Origin: an uncultured Oscillospiraceae bacterium
GTDB taxonomy: Bacteria; Bacillota; Clostridia; Oscillospirales; Oscillospiraceae
NCBI GenBank assembly: GCA_944385065.1
Contig: CALWVX010000025.1
Span: 1 to 13,972, forward strand
Reading direction: 5' to 3'
DNA length: 13,972 bases
Below the pieces are notes generated by a model. The model was given only the letters and a program-made list of their open reading frames with translations. It made no database searches and was not told the DNA's origin. Numbering within the stretch: the first letter of the stretch is position 1; each line of letters opens with the position of its first letter. The translations under genes were made by a program, and so were the position numbers. This document shows, piece after piece, positions 6,020 to 13,264 of the stretch.

Positions 6020-7783
6020 TCACATCTTCTCCGGGGCGGAGACCCCCAGCAGGCCCAGGCCGTTGGCCAGGACGGCCCGCACCGTGTCGGCCAGCTTCAG
6101 CCGGGCGGACAGCAGGGCCGGCTCCTCCCCCTTGATGCGGCAGGCATTATAGAACCGATGGAAGTCCCCGGCCAGAGCCACCAGATAGCGGTTGATCCGG
6201 CTGGGATCATAGTCCCGGGCGGCCAGGTGGATTTCCTCCGGGAACTGGGCCAGACTCTTGACCAGGGCCAGTTCCTCCGGGGCGGACAGCAGTTCCGCGT
6301 CCACCGACGCGGCGGCGGGCACCTTTGCCCCGTCCTCTTCGGCCAGCCGGGACACCAGGGAACAGATGCGGGCGTGGGCGTACTGGACATAGTACACCGG
6401 GTTCTCGCTGTCCTCCCGCACAGCCAGATCCAGGTCGAAATCCAGGGGGGTGGTGGCGGCCCGGGAGTTGAAGAAATATCGGGCGGCGTCCACCGAAATC
6501 TCGTCCAGCAGATCGTGGAGGGCAATCGCCTTGCCCGAGCGCTTGGACATGCGCACCGGCTTGCCGTCCTGCATCAGGTTGACCAGCTGCATCAGCACGA
6601 TGACCAGCCGGTGGGAGCCGTCCAGCCCCAGGCCGTCCAGGGCCGCCTGAAGGCGGGCCACATGGCCGTGGTGATCGGCCCCCCAGATGTTGATGGCCAG
6701 ATCGAAGCCCCGCACCTCCAGCTTGTTGCGGTGATAGGCGATGTCGGCGGCGAAGTAGGTGTAGAAGCCGTTGGCCCGGCGCAGCACGTCGTCCTTCAGG
6801 TCCAGCTTGTCCACCTGCTCCTGACTTTTCCCCTCCCGCATGTACTTCTCTTTCAGAAGCTGGGTGGTGTTCAGCCACAGGGCCCCGTCCTTCTCATAGG
6901 TCCAGCCCTTTTCCGTCAGCAGCTCCACCGTCTGGGCCACATACCCGCTGTTGTGGAGAGAGGACTCGAAGAACCACTCGTCGTACTCAATGCCGTACTT
7001 GCGCAGGTCCTCCTTCATCTTGGGGATATTCACGGACAGGCCGTACTCGGCCATCCGGTCCAGCCGCTCCTCCTCGGGCAGATCCTTCCAGCTGTCTCCG
7101 TGCTGGGCATGGATGGCCCGGGCCAGCTCCTTGATGTCGTCCCCGTGGTAGCCCTCCTCGGGGAAGGGAACCTTCTCCTCCCCCAAAATCATCTGCATGT
7201 ACCGGGCGTTGATGGACACGGCAAATTTGTGAATCTGATTGCCCGCGTCGTTGACGTAAAACTCCTTCCAGGTGTTCCAGCCGTCCCGCCGGAGCACGTT
7301 GGCCAGCGTGTCTCCCAGCACGCCGCCCCGGGCGTTGCCCATGTGCATGGGGCCGGTGGGGTTGGCGGAGACAAACTCCACCATCACCTTCCTGCCGCCC
7401 CCCTCGGTCCCGGAGCCGTAGTCCTCTCCCTGGGTCTCCACAGCGGAGAGCACCTCGCCGAACCACTTGGGCCCCAGGGTGAAGTTCAGAAAGCCGGGGC
7501 CGGCAATCTCTACCGCCCGGAAATAGCTGCCCTCCAGCTCCAGATGGTCCACAATGATCTGGGCAATCTGGCGCGGGGCCATGTGAAGCGCCTTGGCGCC
7601 AGCCATGGCAAAGGAGGAGGCGTAGTCCCCGTGGGACACATCCTTGGGAATCTCAATGGTGGCCTTTACCTGAGCTCCGGCGGGCAGCAGGCCGGTGGCC
7701 GCCGCCTTTTCATAGGCCGCCTGAGTCAGCTGGGAGACCTGCTCCTTGGCGGACTGGATCATGTTTGTCATCTTGCATCTCAT
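6020..7783 (-). CDS. argS: Arginine-tRNA ligase (arginyl-tRNA synthetase)
   Basis: This is a class I aminoacyl-tRNA synthetase of up to 587 residues that charges tRNA-Arg with arginine. The N-terminal Add1 domain covers about residues 8-100. The HIGH motif is HMGN (147-150) within FVSANPTGPMHMGNARGG, and the KMSKS loop is RMSKRSGKA (411-419). The insertion helices and the DALR anticodon-binding domain follow (about 460-587), ending in the usual form GLGLLGVSAPEKM. Three in-frame ATGs lie close together: 7783 (only four bases after AAAGGA), 7771 and 7762; the first or second is likely and the true N-terminus is uncertain by a few residues. The Nudix gene follows four bases after the stop. In B. 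subtilis argS also neighbours ywiB, the DUF1934 gene, as here. Confidence 0.96.
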   Translation of the reverse strand: MRCKMTNMIQSAKEQVSQLTQAAYEKAAATGLLPAGAQVKATIEIPKDVSHGDYASSFAMAGAKALHMAPRQIAQIIVDHLELEGSYFRAVEIAGPGFLNFTLGPKWFGEVLSAVETQGEDYGSGTEGGGRKVMVEFVSANPTGPMHMGNARGGVLGDTLANVLRRDGWNTWKEFYVNDAGNQIHKFAVSINARYMQMILGEEKVPFPEEGYHGDDIKELARAIHAQHGDSWKDLPEEERLDRMAEYGLSVNIPKMKEDLRKYGIEYDEWFFESSLHNSGYVAQTVELLTEKGWTYEKDGALWLNTTQLLKEKYMREGKSQEQVDKLDLKDDVLRRANGFYTYFAADIAYHRNKLEVRGFDLAINIWGADHHGHVARLQAALDGLGLDGSHRLVIVLMQLVNLMQDGKPVRMSKRSGKAIALHDLLDEISVDAARYFFNSRAATTPLDFDLDLAVREDSENPVYYVQYAHARICSLVSRLAEEDGAKVPAAASVDAELLSAPEELALVKSLAQFPEEIHLAARDYDPSRINRYLVALAGDFHRFYNACRIKGEEPALLSARLKLADTVRAVLANGLGLLGVSAPEKM

Positions 7784-7879
7784 CCTTTTATCTTAAATCG
7801 ATCTCGTTTTGGTGATCCGCCTGCGGGCGGGACGGGGGATTGGGATATTTCGCCGCCTCTAGGGTGCCCTCGGCAGGGC

Positions 7880-7954
7880 GGGCGGCCACATGGGCCGCCC
7901 CTACGGCATATCCGGTCCGTCCATCCCCGTAGGGGGCGATGTCCCCATCGCCCC
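7880..7954. repeat. GC-rich palindromic repeats between argS and the DUF1934 gene
   Basis: Two hairpins lie side by side. GGGCGGCC (7880-7887) pairs with GGCCGCCC (7893-7900) across ACATG, and GGGGCGATG (7933-7941) pairs with CATCGCCCC (7946-7954) across TCCC. The first unit followed by CCTACGG reads on the - strand as CCGTAGG plus a GGCGGCC-type palindrome. A degenerate form, CGTAGGGCCGCC..., lies at 13582-13608. The linker ATCCGGTCCGT at 7910-7920 recurs at 13560-13570. No T-run follows on either strand, so these are dispersed repeats rather than terminators. Nothing coding is seen between 7784 and 7980. Confidence 0.65.
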
Positions 7955-7980
7955 GAACAGTGCGTCCAAGATGCCCCGCC

Positions 7981-8424
7981 CTACATGGTCAAACTGCCGC
8001 CCTGATTCTCCGACACCTTGATCTGGAACACGTTCCGGCCGGCCAGGGCGTGGTCGATCTCGATGGCATAGTCGATCTCGATGTCGCCCCCCTGGTCGGT
8101 GAGGTCGGCCAGCAGGTGGCGGGTATTCACCCCGATGGCCATAGCGCCATAGGGTGTATTGTACATGGACAGATGGCGGCGTCCCTCCTGGAACACCATC
8201 TGGCTGGTGAACTCCCCCACCCGCATCAGGGTGACCTGTTCTCCCTCCACCTGGATGGTGGTCAGGGTGCCCTCCAGGCCTGTGAGCTCACTTTCCTGGT
8301 ATGAGAGCGTATAGCTCTCCCCTACCCGGGCCAGTCGGCCCTCGGTCACCAGCTCGATCACATCCAGGTCGGCGTCCTCGTATTTTTGAATCCCCTTGAT
8401 GGAGATGACCACGTCCTTTTCCAT
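7981..8424 (-). CDS. DUF1934 family protein (YwiB-like)
   Basis: The product has 147 residues. The start MEKDVVISIKGIQKYEDADLDVIELVTEG and the later blocks GEFTSQMVFQEGRRHLSMYNTPYG and DYAIEIDHALAGRNVFQIKV are typical of DUF1934, a lipocalin-like beta-barrel family of unknown biochemical role. I prefer the ATG at 8424 because GGGAGG lies five bases before it; an upstream in-frame start at 8439 would put that site inside the coding region. A good promoter is found at 8475-8504 on this strand. The neighbourhood (DUF1934 then argS, same strand) matches that in Bacillus. The stop codon is at the edge of the repeat region that separates it from argS. Confidence 0.85.
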   Translation of the reverse strand: MEKDVVISIKGIQKYEDADLDVIELVTEGRLARVGESYTLSYQESELTGLEGTLTTIQVEGEQVTLMRVGEFTSQMVFQEGRRHLSMYNTPYGAMAIGVNTRHLLADLTDQGGDIEIDYAIEIDHALAGRNVFQIKVSENQGGSLTM

Positions 8425-8474
8425 ACGGTCCTCCCACACAGAACTGGGTTTTGCCTCAAAGGCGAACGCAAGGT

Positions 8475-8504
8475 ATTATACAACAGCTCCCGCCCGTCTG
8501 TAAA
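8475..8504 (-). promoter_or_regulatory. Promoter of the DUF1934 gene
   Basis: Read on the - strand, TTTACA (8504-8499) and a perfect TATAAT (8480-8475) are 18 bases apart. The start site would be near 8468, giving a leader of about 45 bases. It is likely the promoter for the DUF1934 gene and possibly for argS and the Nudix gene beyond, if transcription passes the repeats. Confidence 0.75.
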
Positions 8505-8580
8505 GAGGCGCAGGGTATCCTTTGTCCCCTTTCCATGAGTTTTCCCGCAAAAATCAGAAAGTTTTCCCGTCTTTCTCCAT

Positions 8581-8608
8581 TTGACAAATTTCCCGGGCCG
8601 GCTATAAT
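8581..8608 (+). promoter_or_regulatory. Promoter of the 8654 gene
   Basis: A perfect TTGACA (8581-8586) and a perfect TATAAT (8603-8608) are 16 bases apart, which is the strongest sigma-A type promoter in the window. Transcription would begin near 8615, about 40 bases before the start codon. It is arranged back to back with the DUF1934 promoter and they do not overlap. Confidence 0.85.
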
Positions 8609-8653
8609 AGTAGCTGCACAGGAAACCGCGTTCCGGGAGAGGAGGGCTTCTTG

Positions 8654-9067
8654 ATGAACCTGGAATTAAGCAAAAAGCAATTTCGCCGTCTGATGGACCT
8701 GGTGTACATCGGCAACTGGATTTTGAACTCCACCCGGGGGGACCAGCGCTTCGCCGACTATGACGAGGTGGAGAGCCTGATCTTCGGCCGGGCCGCTCTG
8801 GAGGGCATGCCCGGGCTGGCCGAGCTGTACCAGGGGGAAATCGTCCCCTCCCGCGCCTTTGTGGAGGGCGGCATCCACGAGGCCATTGCCGAATATGAAA
8901 ACAGCGTGTTTTTTGACATTCTGGCCGAGGATCTGGCCCGCCGGGATATGGACGACGCCCCCATCGACGAAAGCAACTATGCCGAGCTCACCAGCCGCAT
9001 CGACGCCTATATCGCCGAGTTTGAGGAGCACGGCACCGACAATATCCTGGTGGACATTGACCACTGA
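8654..9067 (+). CDS. Conserved-looking acidic hypothetical protein, 137 residues
   Basis: I do not recognise the family. The start ATG at 8654 has GGAGG eight bases upstream and a near-consensus promoter, and a strong terminator follows, so it is a monocistronic, well-expressed gene. The product has no signal peptide or membrane segment. It begins MNLELSKKQFRRLMDLVYIGNWILN and is rich in D and E, especially after residue 50 (DILAEDLARRDMDDAPIDESNYAEL), ending ILVDIDH. It looks mostly helical. There is no Cys and no obvious nucleotide-binding or metal motif. Function cannot be assigned; a soluble helical protein that binds a partner is the most that can be inferred. Confidence 0.8.
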   Translation: MNLELSKKQFRRLMDLVYIGNWILNSTRGDQRFADYDEVESLIFGRAALEGMPGLAELYQGEIVPSRAFVEGGIHEAIAEYENSVFFDILAEDLARRDMDDAPIDESNYAELTSRIDAYIAEFEEHGTDNILVDIDH

Positions 9068-9094
9068 CCATCCCCGGAATCTTGAAATACCGCG

Positions 9095-9125
9095 CCGCCC
9101 CGCCCGTTGGGCGGGGCGGTTTTTT
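9095..9125 (+). terminator. Terminator of the 8654 gene
   Basis: CCGCCCCGCCC (9095-9105) pairs perfectly with GGGCGGGGCGG (9109-9119) across GTT, followed by six T residues (9120-9125). It is a strong + strand terminator. On the - strand no good T-run follows the stem, though the same stem lies just after the methyltransferase stop and could help end that transcript. Confidence 0.9.
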
Positions 9126-9745
9126 CACTCTTTCCGGGCGGCCAGAAACAGGTTTGGGGGCGCGGGATACAGATTTTCCCGCTCCAGCACCATGAAACCG
9201 GCGGCGGCAATGTCCCGCTCCAACTTCTTCCGGCTGTCAAAGGCCACATAGGGCATGGAGCCGGTGTGGCTTTTCCAGAACTTCCGGATTCCCACCCGGG
9301 TGATCCCCTCTCCCAGGCAGTCGGTGGCCGACAGGAAAATCCCTCCCGGCTTCAGCAGTTCCCGGATTCGCGCCAGCACCCGCGGCCGGTCCTCCACATA
9401 CAGCAGCACGTTGAACGCGGTCACGCCGTCGAAGCTTCCCGCCTCCAGGCACGGATCAAACAGATCCGTCTGGGACAGCTCCACATTGGGCACGTCCGCC
9501 AGCCTGGCCCGGGCCTTCTCCACCATGCCGTCTGAAATGTCAATGGCCCGCACCCGGGACACATGGGGGGCGATGGCGGCGGTGGTCAGCCCGGTGCCGC
9601 AGGCAAACTCCAGCACCCGGTCCGACGGCTTCAAATAGCGCAGAGACAGCTCCACCGTGCGCGCATAGGCCTGGGCGTACTGTTCTCCCGAGCCCTCATC
9701 GTAATGGAGCGAGCGCATGTTCCAGAATTCCCGCGGGGTAATCAT
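9125..9745 (-). CDS. Class I SAM-dependent methyltransferase
   Basis: With the start at 9745 the product has 206 residues. Motif I is VLEFACGTGLTTAAIA (from residue 44), the acidic end of strand 2 is the D in RAIDISDGMVEKAR (about residue 69), and post-motif blocks include FDGVTAFNVLLYVEDRPRVLARIRELLKPGGIFL. This is the Methyltransf_11/25 fold that uses S-adenosylmethionine on small molecules or proteins; the substrate is unknown. I chose the ATG at 9745 because GGGAG lies nine bases upstream; the frame is open to a TTG at 9787, which would overlap the permease gene. It begins 22 bases after the metal permease stop and is probably the last gene of that operon. It could be an unrelated passenger rather than part of zinc homeostasis. 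Confidence 0.85.
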   Translation of the reverse strand: MITPREFWNMRSLHYDEGSGEQYAQAYARTVELSLRYLKPSDRVLEFACGTGLTTAAIAPHVSRVRAIDISDGMVEKARARLADVPNVELSQTDLFDPCLEAGSFDGVTAFNVLLYVEDRPRVLARIRELLKPGGIFLSATDCLGEGITRVGIRKFWKSHTGSMPYVAFDSRKKLERDIAAAGFMVLERENLYPAPPNLFLAARKE

Positions 9746-9767
9746 CCAATCGATCTCCCTTCTGTCC

Positions 9768-10610
9768 TTATCGTTTTCGAATGACAAAGGTCAGCGCAAA
9801 CCAAACCGCCAGATACAGGGTAATGGAGGCTCCGGCGGAGGGGCTCAGGTAATAAGAGGTCATCAGGCCGGCAATTCCCGCCGCCACCGAGCCCAGAACC
9901 GCGGCCAGGTGATACTGGGCCATATTCCGGGCAATATTCCGGGCGGCGGCGGCTGGCAGCACCAGCAGAGAGTTGATCACCAGCAGGCCCACCCAGGTCA
10001 TGGACAGCGTAACCACCACGGCGATGGCCACGGAAAACATGGTCTCCTGCCAGAACACCCGGATCCCCCGGCTGTCGGCCAGAGCGGGGTGGACGGACGA
10101 GAGCATCAGGTGGTTGAAGGAGAGCGCCCACAGCCCCAGGGCCAGCAGCAGAATCAGGGCCAGCACCCCGATCATGGCCGGCTCCACCGACAGCACGTCC
10201 CCGATCAGCAGATTGTTAAACCGGGTAAAAGAGCGGCCGTTCATGGTGGACAGGAAGATTCCCAGGGCCATGGCGGTGGAGGAGAACACCCCGATCACCG
10301 TGTCGCTGGCCAGGGCGGTGCGCCGGCGCACCAGATTGAACAGCAGGGCAAACACGATGGCGAAGATCACCGCCGCTCCCATGGGCTGATTCAGACCGCA
10401 GATGGCCCCGATGGCCATACCGGTAAAGGCCGAGTGGCCCAGGGCGTCTGAAAAGAAGGACATCCGGCTGTGGACCACCATGGTGGACAGCAGGCCGAAC
10501 AGGGGGGTGATGACCAGCACGGCCAGCAGGGCGTTTTTCATGAAGTACATGTGGCCCGGCTGCGCCCAGTCGAAGGGCAGGACGGACAAAATGGCATACC
10601 AGAGTTCCAT
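9768..10610 (-). CDS. znuB: Metal ABC transporter permease (ZnuB/ABC-3 family)
   Basis: The 280-residue ABC-3 family membrane permease has about eight hydrophobic helices. Typical blocks are VHSRMSFFSDALGHSAFTGMAIG, the linker FLSTMNGRSFTRFNNLLIGDVL and TWVGLLVINSLLVLPAAAARNIA, which place it in the ZnuB/MntB/AdcB group for zinc or manganese uptake. The start ATG shares a base with the TAA of the ATPase gene (TAATG), so the two are coupled. It forms the channel used by the lipoprotein and ATPase of the same operon. The metal cannot be decided from the permease alone; zinc is favoured by the His-rich binding protein. Confidence 0.92.
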   Translation of the reverse strand: MELWYAILSVLPFDWAQPGHMYFMKNALLAVLVITPLFGLLSTMVVHSRMSFFSDALGHSAFTGMAIGAICGLNQPMGAAVIFAIVFALLFNLVRRRTALASDTVIGVFSSTAMALGIFLSTMNGRSFTRFNNLLIGDVLSVEPAMIGVLALILLLALGLWALSFNHLMLSSVHPALADSRGIRVFWQETMFSVAIAVVVTLSMTWVGLLVINSLLVLPAAAARNIARNMAQYHLAAVLGSVAAGIAGLMTSYYLSPSAGASITLYLAVWFALTFVIRKR

Positions 10611-11413
10611 TACCGCTCCCCCTCTCTCCCCATACGCAGATGGAAGGTGTCGTAAAATTCCGGAGAGGAGAGCACCTCGTCCGGGGGCCCCGCCTTCAGC
10701 ACCCGCCGGTTGAGCAGAATCACCTTGTCGGCAAACTGCCCCAGGGTGGCAAAGTCATGGGTGGACAAAAGGATGGACAGGTCGTACTGGGTGCGCAGCT
10801 CGTCCAGCATCTCCAGCAGCTGGTGCTCCCCCTCGATGTCCACGCCGGACAGAGGCTCGTCCAGAATCAGAATGTGGGGCACCGGCTCCAGCGCCAGGGC
10901 CAGCAGCACCCGCTGCAGCTGTCCGCCCGACAGGGCCCCCATGGCCCGGTCCAGCAGGTCCTCCCCGTGGACCCGGGACAGGCAGGCGGCCGCCCGCTCC
11001 CGGTATTTCCGGGGGATGGGCAGCCACACCGGCCACTTGGCAGTAGCGGCGGTGAAAAAGTCCAGTACCGACACCGGGTCCCCCCGGTCAAAGCTGGGGG
11101 ATTGGGGCACATAGCCCACCAGCGGGCGGCTGCCCCCTGTCGCCGTCCCGTCGGCCAGCCGGATAGCCGGCCCCCCCGCTGGGGAGAAGGTGATGCTCCC
11201 CTTGTAGGAAATCTGCCCCAGGATGCTGCGGAACAGGGTGGACTTTCCCGCCCCGTTGGGACCGATGAGGGCGGTAATCTCTCCGCAGTGGAGGTGGAAA
11301 GACACGTCCTCCAGAATCTCGTCCCCCTCCAGGCGGACCGACAGACCCTCCAGCTTCAGGCAGCAGGCGCCGGCGCAGCCGGCGGTAAGCTTTCCGTGCT
11401 TCAGCTTTCTCAT
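10610..11413 (-). CDS. znuC: Metal ABC transporter ATP-binding protein (ZnuC-like)
   Basis: The 267-residue ATPase of the metal uptake system shows Walker A GPNGAGKST (51-59), a signature LSGGQLQRVLLALAL, Walker B HILILDEPLSGVD and an H-switch LLSTHDFATL. The ATG at 11413 overlaps the stop of the lipoprotein gene in an ATGA; the open frame upstream of this ATG is a shadow. Unusually for the family, about 20 residues precede the ABC core and carry a Cys cluster, C13, C17 and C18 (GCAGACC). Similar Cys-rich starts occur, as far as I recall, in other Clostridia homologues and might bind metal, but that is inference. The core between Walker A and the signature has a longer loop with glycine and proline (FSPAGGPAIRLADGT) than usual. 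Confidence 0.92.
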   Translation of the reverse strand: MRKLKHGKLTAGCAGACCLKLEGLSVRLEGDEILEDVSFHLHCGEITALIGPNGAGKSTLFRSILGQISYKGSITFSPAGGPAIRLADGTATGGSRPLVGYVPQSPSFDRGDPVSVLDFFTAATAKWPVWLPIPRKYRERAAACLSRVHGEDLLDRAMGALSGGQLQRVLLALALEPVPHILILDEPLSGVDIEGEHQLLEMLDELRTQYDLSILLSTHDFATLGQFADKVILLNRRVLKAGPPDEVLSSPEFYDTFHLRMGREGER

Positions 11414-12363
11414 TGGAGCTCCTCCCCCGCAAAGCCGTTGACAATGGCGGCCACGTTGTCCTTCAGGCCGGTGTAATAGTCGTCGTACAGCGTCCCGTCC
11501 TCCGGGCCGTCCATGAGCATGGTCAGCTGGGCCACAGCGCAGCCGGTCTCCCGGGCGATGGCGTTGGCGGTGGCGTCGGAGCCGTTGACCTCGGTGAAAA
11601 TCACCGGGATGTCCTTCTCCTGGACCAGCCGGGTGATCTCCACGATCTCCTTGGCGCTGGCCTCGCTGCCCGCCTCCTCCTCGATGACGGCCAGCAGGGG
11701 GAGGTCGTAGGCCTGGGCGAAGTACTGGAAGCCGTCGTGGAAGGTGATGAGGCCCGTGATCTCGGGCCCCTCGTCCCAATTGAGCAGCGCCTCCAGGTCC
11801 CCGTACCAGGAGTACAGGAAGGCGCCCGTGCGGGACAGGTTGGAGAGGTAGGTCCCCTCATAGTCCGGATCGGCCTGGACAAGGCCCCGGGCGATGTTCC
11901 CGGCCATTTCGGCGGCGTTGCGCGGGTCCATCCAGTAGTGGGGGTCCCAGTGGCCGTGGTCGTGGTCCTCGTCCCCCTCGGCGTGGTCGTGGGAGAGATT
12001 TTCCAGCAGCTCCACCCCCTCCGAGCAGTCGATCACCGCCGCGTCGGCGGAGGCCAGGGCGTCGGACATGAAGTCCTCCAGCCCCGCTCCGTTGAGGACC
12101 AGCAGGTCGGCCCCCTCAATCTTCTGCATGTCCCGGACGGACAGGGTATAGTCGTGCAGGCAGCTGACGCTCCCGGTGTCCAGCCGCTCCACCTCCACCC
12201 CCTCCACGCCCTGGATCACCTCCCGGGCCAGGAGATAGATCGGATAGGTGGTGGCCACCACGGAAAGGCGGGGCTCCTCCCCGCTCTCCGCCGGTTCAGG
12301 GGCGGCACAGCCGGCCGCAGCCAGCAGGACCGCGGTCAGCAAAATGGATAATACTCGCTTCAT
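11410..12363 (-). CDS. znuA: Zinc/manganese-binding lipoprotein of an ABC transporter (ZnuA-like)
   Basis: The 317-residue product is the extracellular solute-binding subunit (cluster A-I). The signal peptide MKRVLSILLTAVLLAAAGC is a lipoprotein type with the acylated Cys at 19. Candidate metal ligands are H70 (CLHDYTLS), H142 (DPHYWMDP), H209 (TFHDGFQYFA) and an acidic residue near FTEVN (E258). Between them residues 125-143 are His/Asp-rich (SHDHAEGDEDHDHGHWDPH), the loop that in ZnuA proteins is thought to collect zinc. This favours zinc over manganese. AAAGGAG precedes the ATG at a good distance, and a promoter lies at 12404-12432. It is the first gene of the operon with the ATPase, permease and methyltransferase. 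I could not find a clear Zur-type operator. Confidence 0.93.
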   Translation of the reverse strand: MKRVLSILLTAVLLAAAGCAAPEPAESGEEPRLSVVATTYPIYLLAREVIQGVEGVEVERLDTGSVSCLHDYTLSVRDMQKIEGADLLVLNGAGLEDFMSDALASADAAVIDCSEGVELLENLSHDHAEGDEDHDHGHWDPHYWMDPRNAAEMAGNIARGLVQADPDYEGTYLSNLSRTGAFLYSWYGDLEALLNWDEGPEITGLITFHDGFQYFAQAYDLPLLAVIEEEAGSEASAKEIVEITRLVQEKDIPVIFTEVNGSDATANAIARETGCAVAQLTMLMDGPEDGTLYDDYYTGLKDNVAAIVNGFAGEELQ

Positions 12364-12403
12364 AGGGTCTCCTTTGTGTGAAAAATGGGAATTTCCTGGT
12401 CCT

Positions 12404-12432
12404 AGTATAGCGCAGCTGCCCCGATTTGTAAA
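12404..12432 (-). promoter_or_regulatory. Promoter of the metal uptake operon
   Basis: Read on the - strand, TTTACA (12432-12427) and TATACT (12409-12404) are 17 bases apart. The start site would be near 12397, about 35 bases before the lipoprotein start. No palindrome like the Gram-positive Zur or AdcR boxes is evident around it, so metal control, though expected, is not shown by the sequence. Confidence 0.8.
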
Positions 12433-12487
12433 GAAAACGATCAGCCCGGCCTACCCACGAAATTTTCTCCCCCGCCCTCGGTTTCTG

Positions 12488-12496
12488 TGATATAAT
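12488..12496 (+). promoter_or_regulatory. Extended -10 promoter of the AlkZ-related gene
   Basis: TGATATAAT fits the extended -10 form TGnTATAAT, with the TATAAT at 12491-12496. The expected -35 position (TCCCCC) has no match, so it would rely on the TG extension. The start site near 12503 gives a leader of about 85 bases. Confidence 0.5.
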
Positions 12497-12589
12497 AGCC
12501 GTGGAAGGCGCGTGAAACGCGGCCGCATATCCCGCGGGTCAGGCGACGCTTTTTTCATGTCACGCCCGCAAGAAAAGGGGGAAGGAAAC

Positions 12590-13264
12590 ATGCTGAAACC
12601 GGCCCGCTCCCGGCGGGAACTGATCCACCGGGTGGAGGAACTCGGTTTTCTGCCCCTGTTTGAAAACCCGGTCCCCGGCTTTTCCGCCCAGGCGCTCACC
12701 GCCGCCCAACCCTGGTGGAGCGGGGATCCGGACCGGGACCCCTGGTTCTGGCGGGAGGCCATCGCCCGGTCGGGCGAGGTGGCCTACGGCAAGTTCTTCG
12801 CCGGCAAGGCGGGCTTTCTCAGCCTGGAGTGGCTGCCCGTCTTTGCCAACTGGCGGCGGGAGGGCTATGACTTCGACGCCCGGTGGGACGACGGGCTGGC
12901 CCGCCTGCGGGACAAGAAGCTCATGGACTGCTTCGCCCGGACGCCGGAGTGGACCGGGGCCGAGCTGAAGCGGGCGGCGGGCTTCGGCCCGGGCGGGGAG
13001 AAGAACTTCGAGGGGGCGGTGACCGGCCTGCAGATGCGCACCTATCTGGTCATCCGGGACTTCCGGCAGAAGGTGAACCGCAGGGGGGAGGGCTACGGCC
13101 TGCCCGCCACGGTGTACGCCGCTCCGGAATCCGTCTGGGGCTATGAGGCGGTGACCGCCGCCTACCGGGAGGATCCGGCGGCCTGCCGGGCGCGGGTATA
13201 CGCCCGGGCTCGGGAGCTCTTTCCCCGGGCCCGGGAGGAGGAACTGCGCCGGCTGCTGGGGTGA
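12590..13264 (+). CDS. AlkZ-related protein (winged-helix, function uncertain)
   Basis: The product has 224 residues. Blocks such as LTAAQPWWSGDPDRDPWFWREAIARSGEVAYGKFFAGKAGFLSLEWLPVF and the later LQMRTYLVIRDFRQKVNRRGEGYGLPATVY resemble a family of bacterial proteins annotated as related to AlkZ/YcaQ, the winged-helix DNA glycosylases that unhook interstrand crosslinks. I do not see the catalytic Q-x-Q/D motif of AlkZ, so DNA repair activity should not be assumed. I start at the ATG at 12590, with GGGGGAAGGA upstream; the frame is open further up (GTG 12512, ATG 12557) but those starts lack a site and lie inside a GC-rich leader. There is no signal peptide and no membrane segment. It is divergent from the zinc operon. 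The family call is from recall and is moderate. Confidence 0.6.
   Translation: MLKPARSRRELIHRVEELGFLPLFENPVPGFSAQALTAAQPWWSGDPDRDPWFWREAIARSGEVAYGKFFAGKAGFLSLEWLPVFANWRREGYDFDARWDDGLARLRDKKLMDCFARTPEWTGAELKRAAGFGPGGEKNFEGAVTGLQMRTYLVIRDFRQKVNRRGEGYGLPATVYAAPESVWGYEAVTAAYREDPAACRARVYARARELFPRAREEELRRLLG

Noticed and set aside
5954..8005. Open frame of 683 residues on the + strand opposite argS
   Set aside because: It is Gly/His/Gln/Val-rich, has no domain, and is the complement of the certain argS gene; such frames are common in GC-rich DNA.
11414..11779. Upstream extension of the ZnuC frame
   Set aside because: It reads as low-complexity Arg/Gly/Pro and is antisense-like shadow within znuA; the ATGA overlap at 11410-11413 fixes the start.
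11413..12351. 312-residue frame on the + strand opposite znuA
   Set aside because: It is Gly/Val/Leu-rich shadow of a gene with signal peptide and metal ligands on the other strand.
12364..12440. Zur or AdcR operator at the zinc operon
   Set aside because: Only a loose GGAAATTCCC symmetry is present; nothing matches the known TCGTAATnATTACGA-like or TTAACnnGTTAA-like boxes.
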